Source: an archaeon (GTDB taxonomy: Archaea; Asgardarchaeota; Hermodarchaeia; Hermodarchaeales; Hermodarchaeaceae). From it: a stretch of DNA of 6,231 nucleotides. The translations under genes were made by a program, and so were the position numbers. The stretch is taken from positions 1 to 6,231 of the forward strand of contig JABXGV010000286.1 in the NCBI GenBank assembly GCA_016550485.1. The letters are read 5' to 3'. The notes under the pieces were generated by a model that worked only from the letters and a program-made list of their open reading frames with translations, searched no databases and was not told the origin of the DNA. Positions 6,171 through 6,231 of this stretch are shown one piece after another (position 1 is the first letter of the stretch; each line of letters begins with the position of its first letter).

Positions 6171-6186
6171 TAGGAAAAGGTAGGAA
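6171..6186. repeat. TTCCTA direct repeat beside the TATA box (possible operator)
   Basis: TAGGAA occurs on the plus strand at 6171-6176 and 6181-6186, ten bases apart, one helical turn. On the minus strand it reads as two TTCCTA copies immediately upstream of the TATA box. The position suits a regulator that touches or blocks the BRE and TATA region. Two six-base copies can occur by chance. Confidence 0.3.
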
Positions 6187-6231
6187 TGAATAACAACGTG
6201 GCATAGGGCTTTTATTCAAGAGAGTGTGAGA

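Noticed and set aside
1..6231. tRNA, rRNA, CRISPR array or insertion sequence
   Set aside because: I found no regularly spaced repeats, transposase motifs, terminal inverted repeats or tRNA-like cloverleaf sequence, and nearly all of the window is occupied by intact protein genes.

Overview
The window looks archaeal. The ribosome-binding sites of four genes are built on GGTGA or AGGTG, complementary to the archaeal 16S 3' end. The S-adenosylhomocysteine hydrolase is the short form that ends in Glu-Gly-Thr, without the Lys-Tyr tail of eukaryotic enzymes. A good TATA box lies upstream of it. The large FtsX-type permease and the small multi-span membrane protein resemble proteins I associate with Asgard archaea (Thorarchaeota-like), but that placement is from memory and weak; Bathyarchaeia or another lineage is possible. 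I see no sign of a plasmid, phage, CRISPR array or insertion sequence. The gene order looks like ordinary chromosome.

Layout. (1) Bases 1 to about 1659, minus strand: the N-terminal 553 codons of a MacB/FtsX-like ABC permease. It is open through the left edge, so its C-terminal half and any partner ATPase lie outside. (2) A 45-bp divergent spacer. (3) 1705-2154, plus: a small membrane protein of unknown function with three to four membrane spans. (4) A 158-bp spacer with weak promoter-like sequences. (5) 2313-4015, plus: a tightly coupled two-gene ABC exporter, an ATPase followed by an ABC-2 permease that overlaps it by one base. (6) A convergent junction of only 16 bp. (7) 6107 down to 4032, minus: a probable two-gene operon with S-adenosylhomocysteine hydrolase first and a creatininase-family metal-dependent amidohydrolase second. 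A TATA box and a possible regulatory repeat precede it at the right end.

How the genes work together. The ATPase and ABC-2 permease should form one exporter (two ATPase plus two permease chains, or a similar arrangement) of unknown substrate. The FtsX-type permease belongs to a different ABC class and is not expected to use that ATPase. In the minus-strand operon, the hydrolase removes S-adenosylhomocysteine left by methyltransferases. The creatininase-family enzyme beside it has a full set of metal-binding residues but no known substrate; its link to the methyl cycle is the most interesting open question here.

I found no clear-cut new system. The main points for a second look are this operon pairing, an altered Walker A and Q-loop in the exporter ATPase, two start codons that ribosome-binding sites move downstream of the longest reading frames, and a TTCCTA repeat touching the hydrolase promoter.
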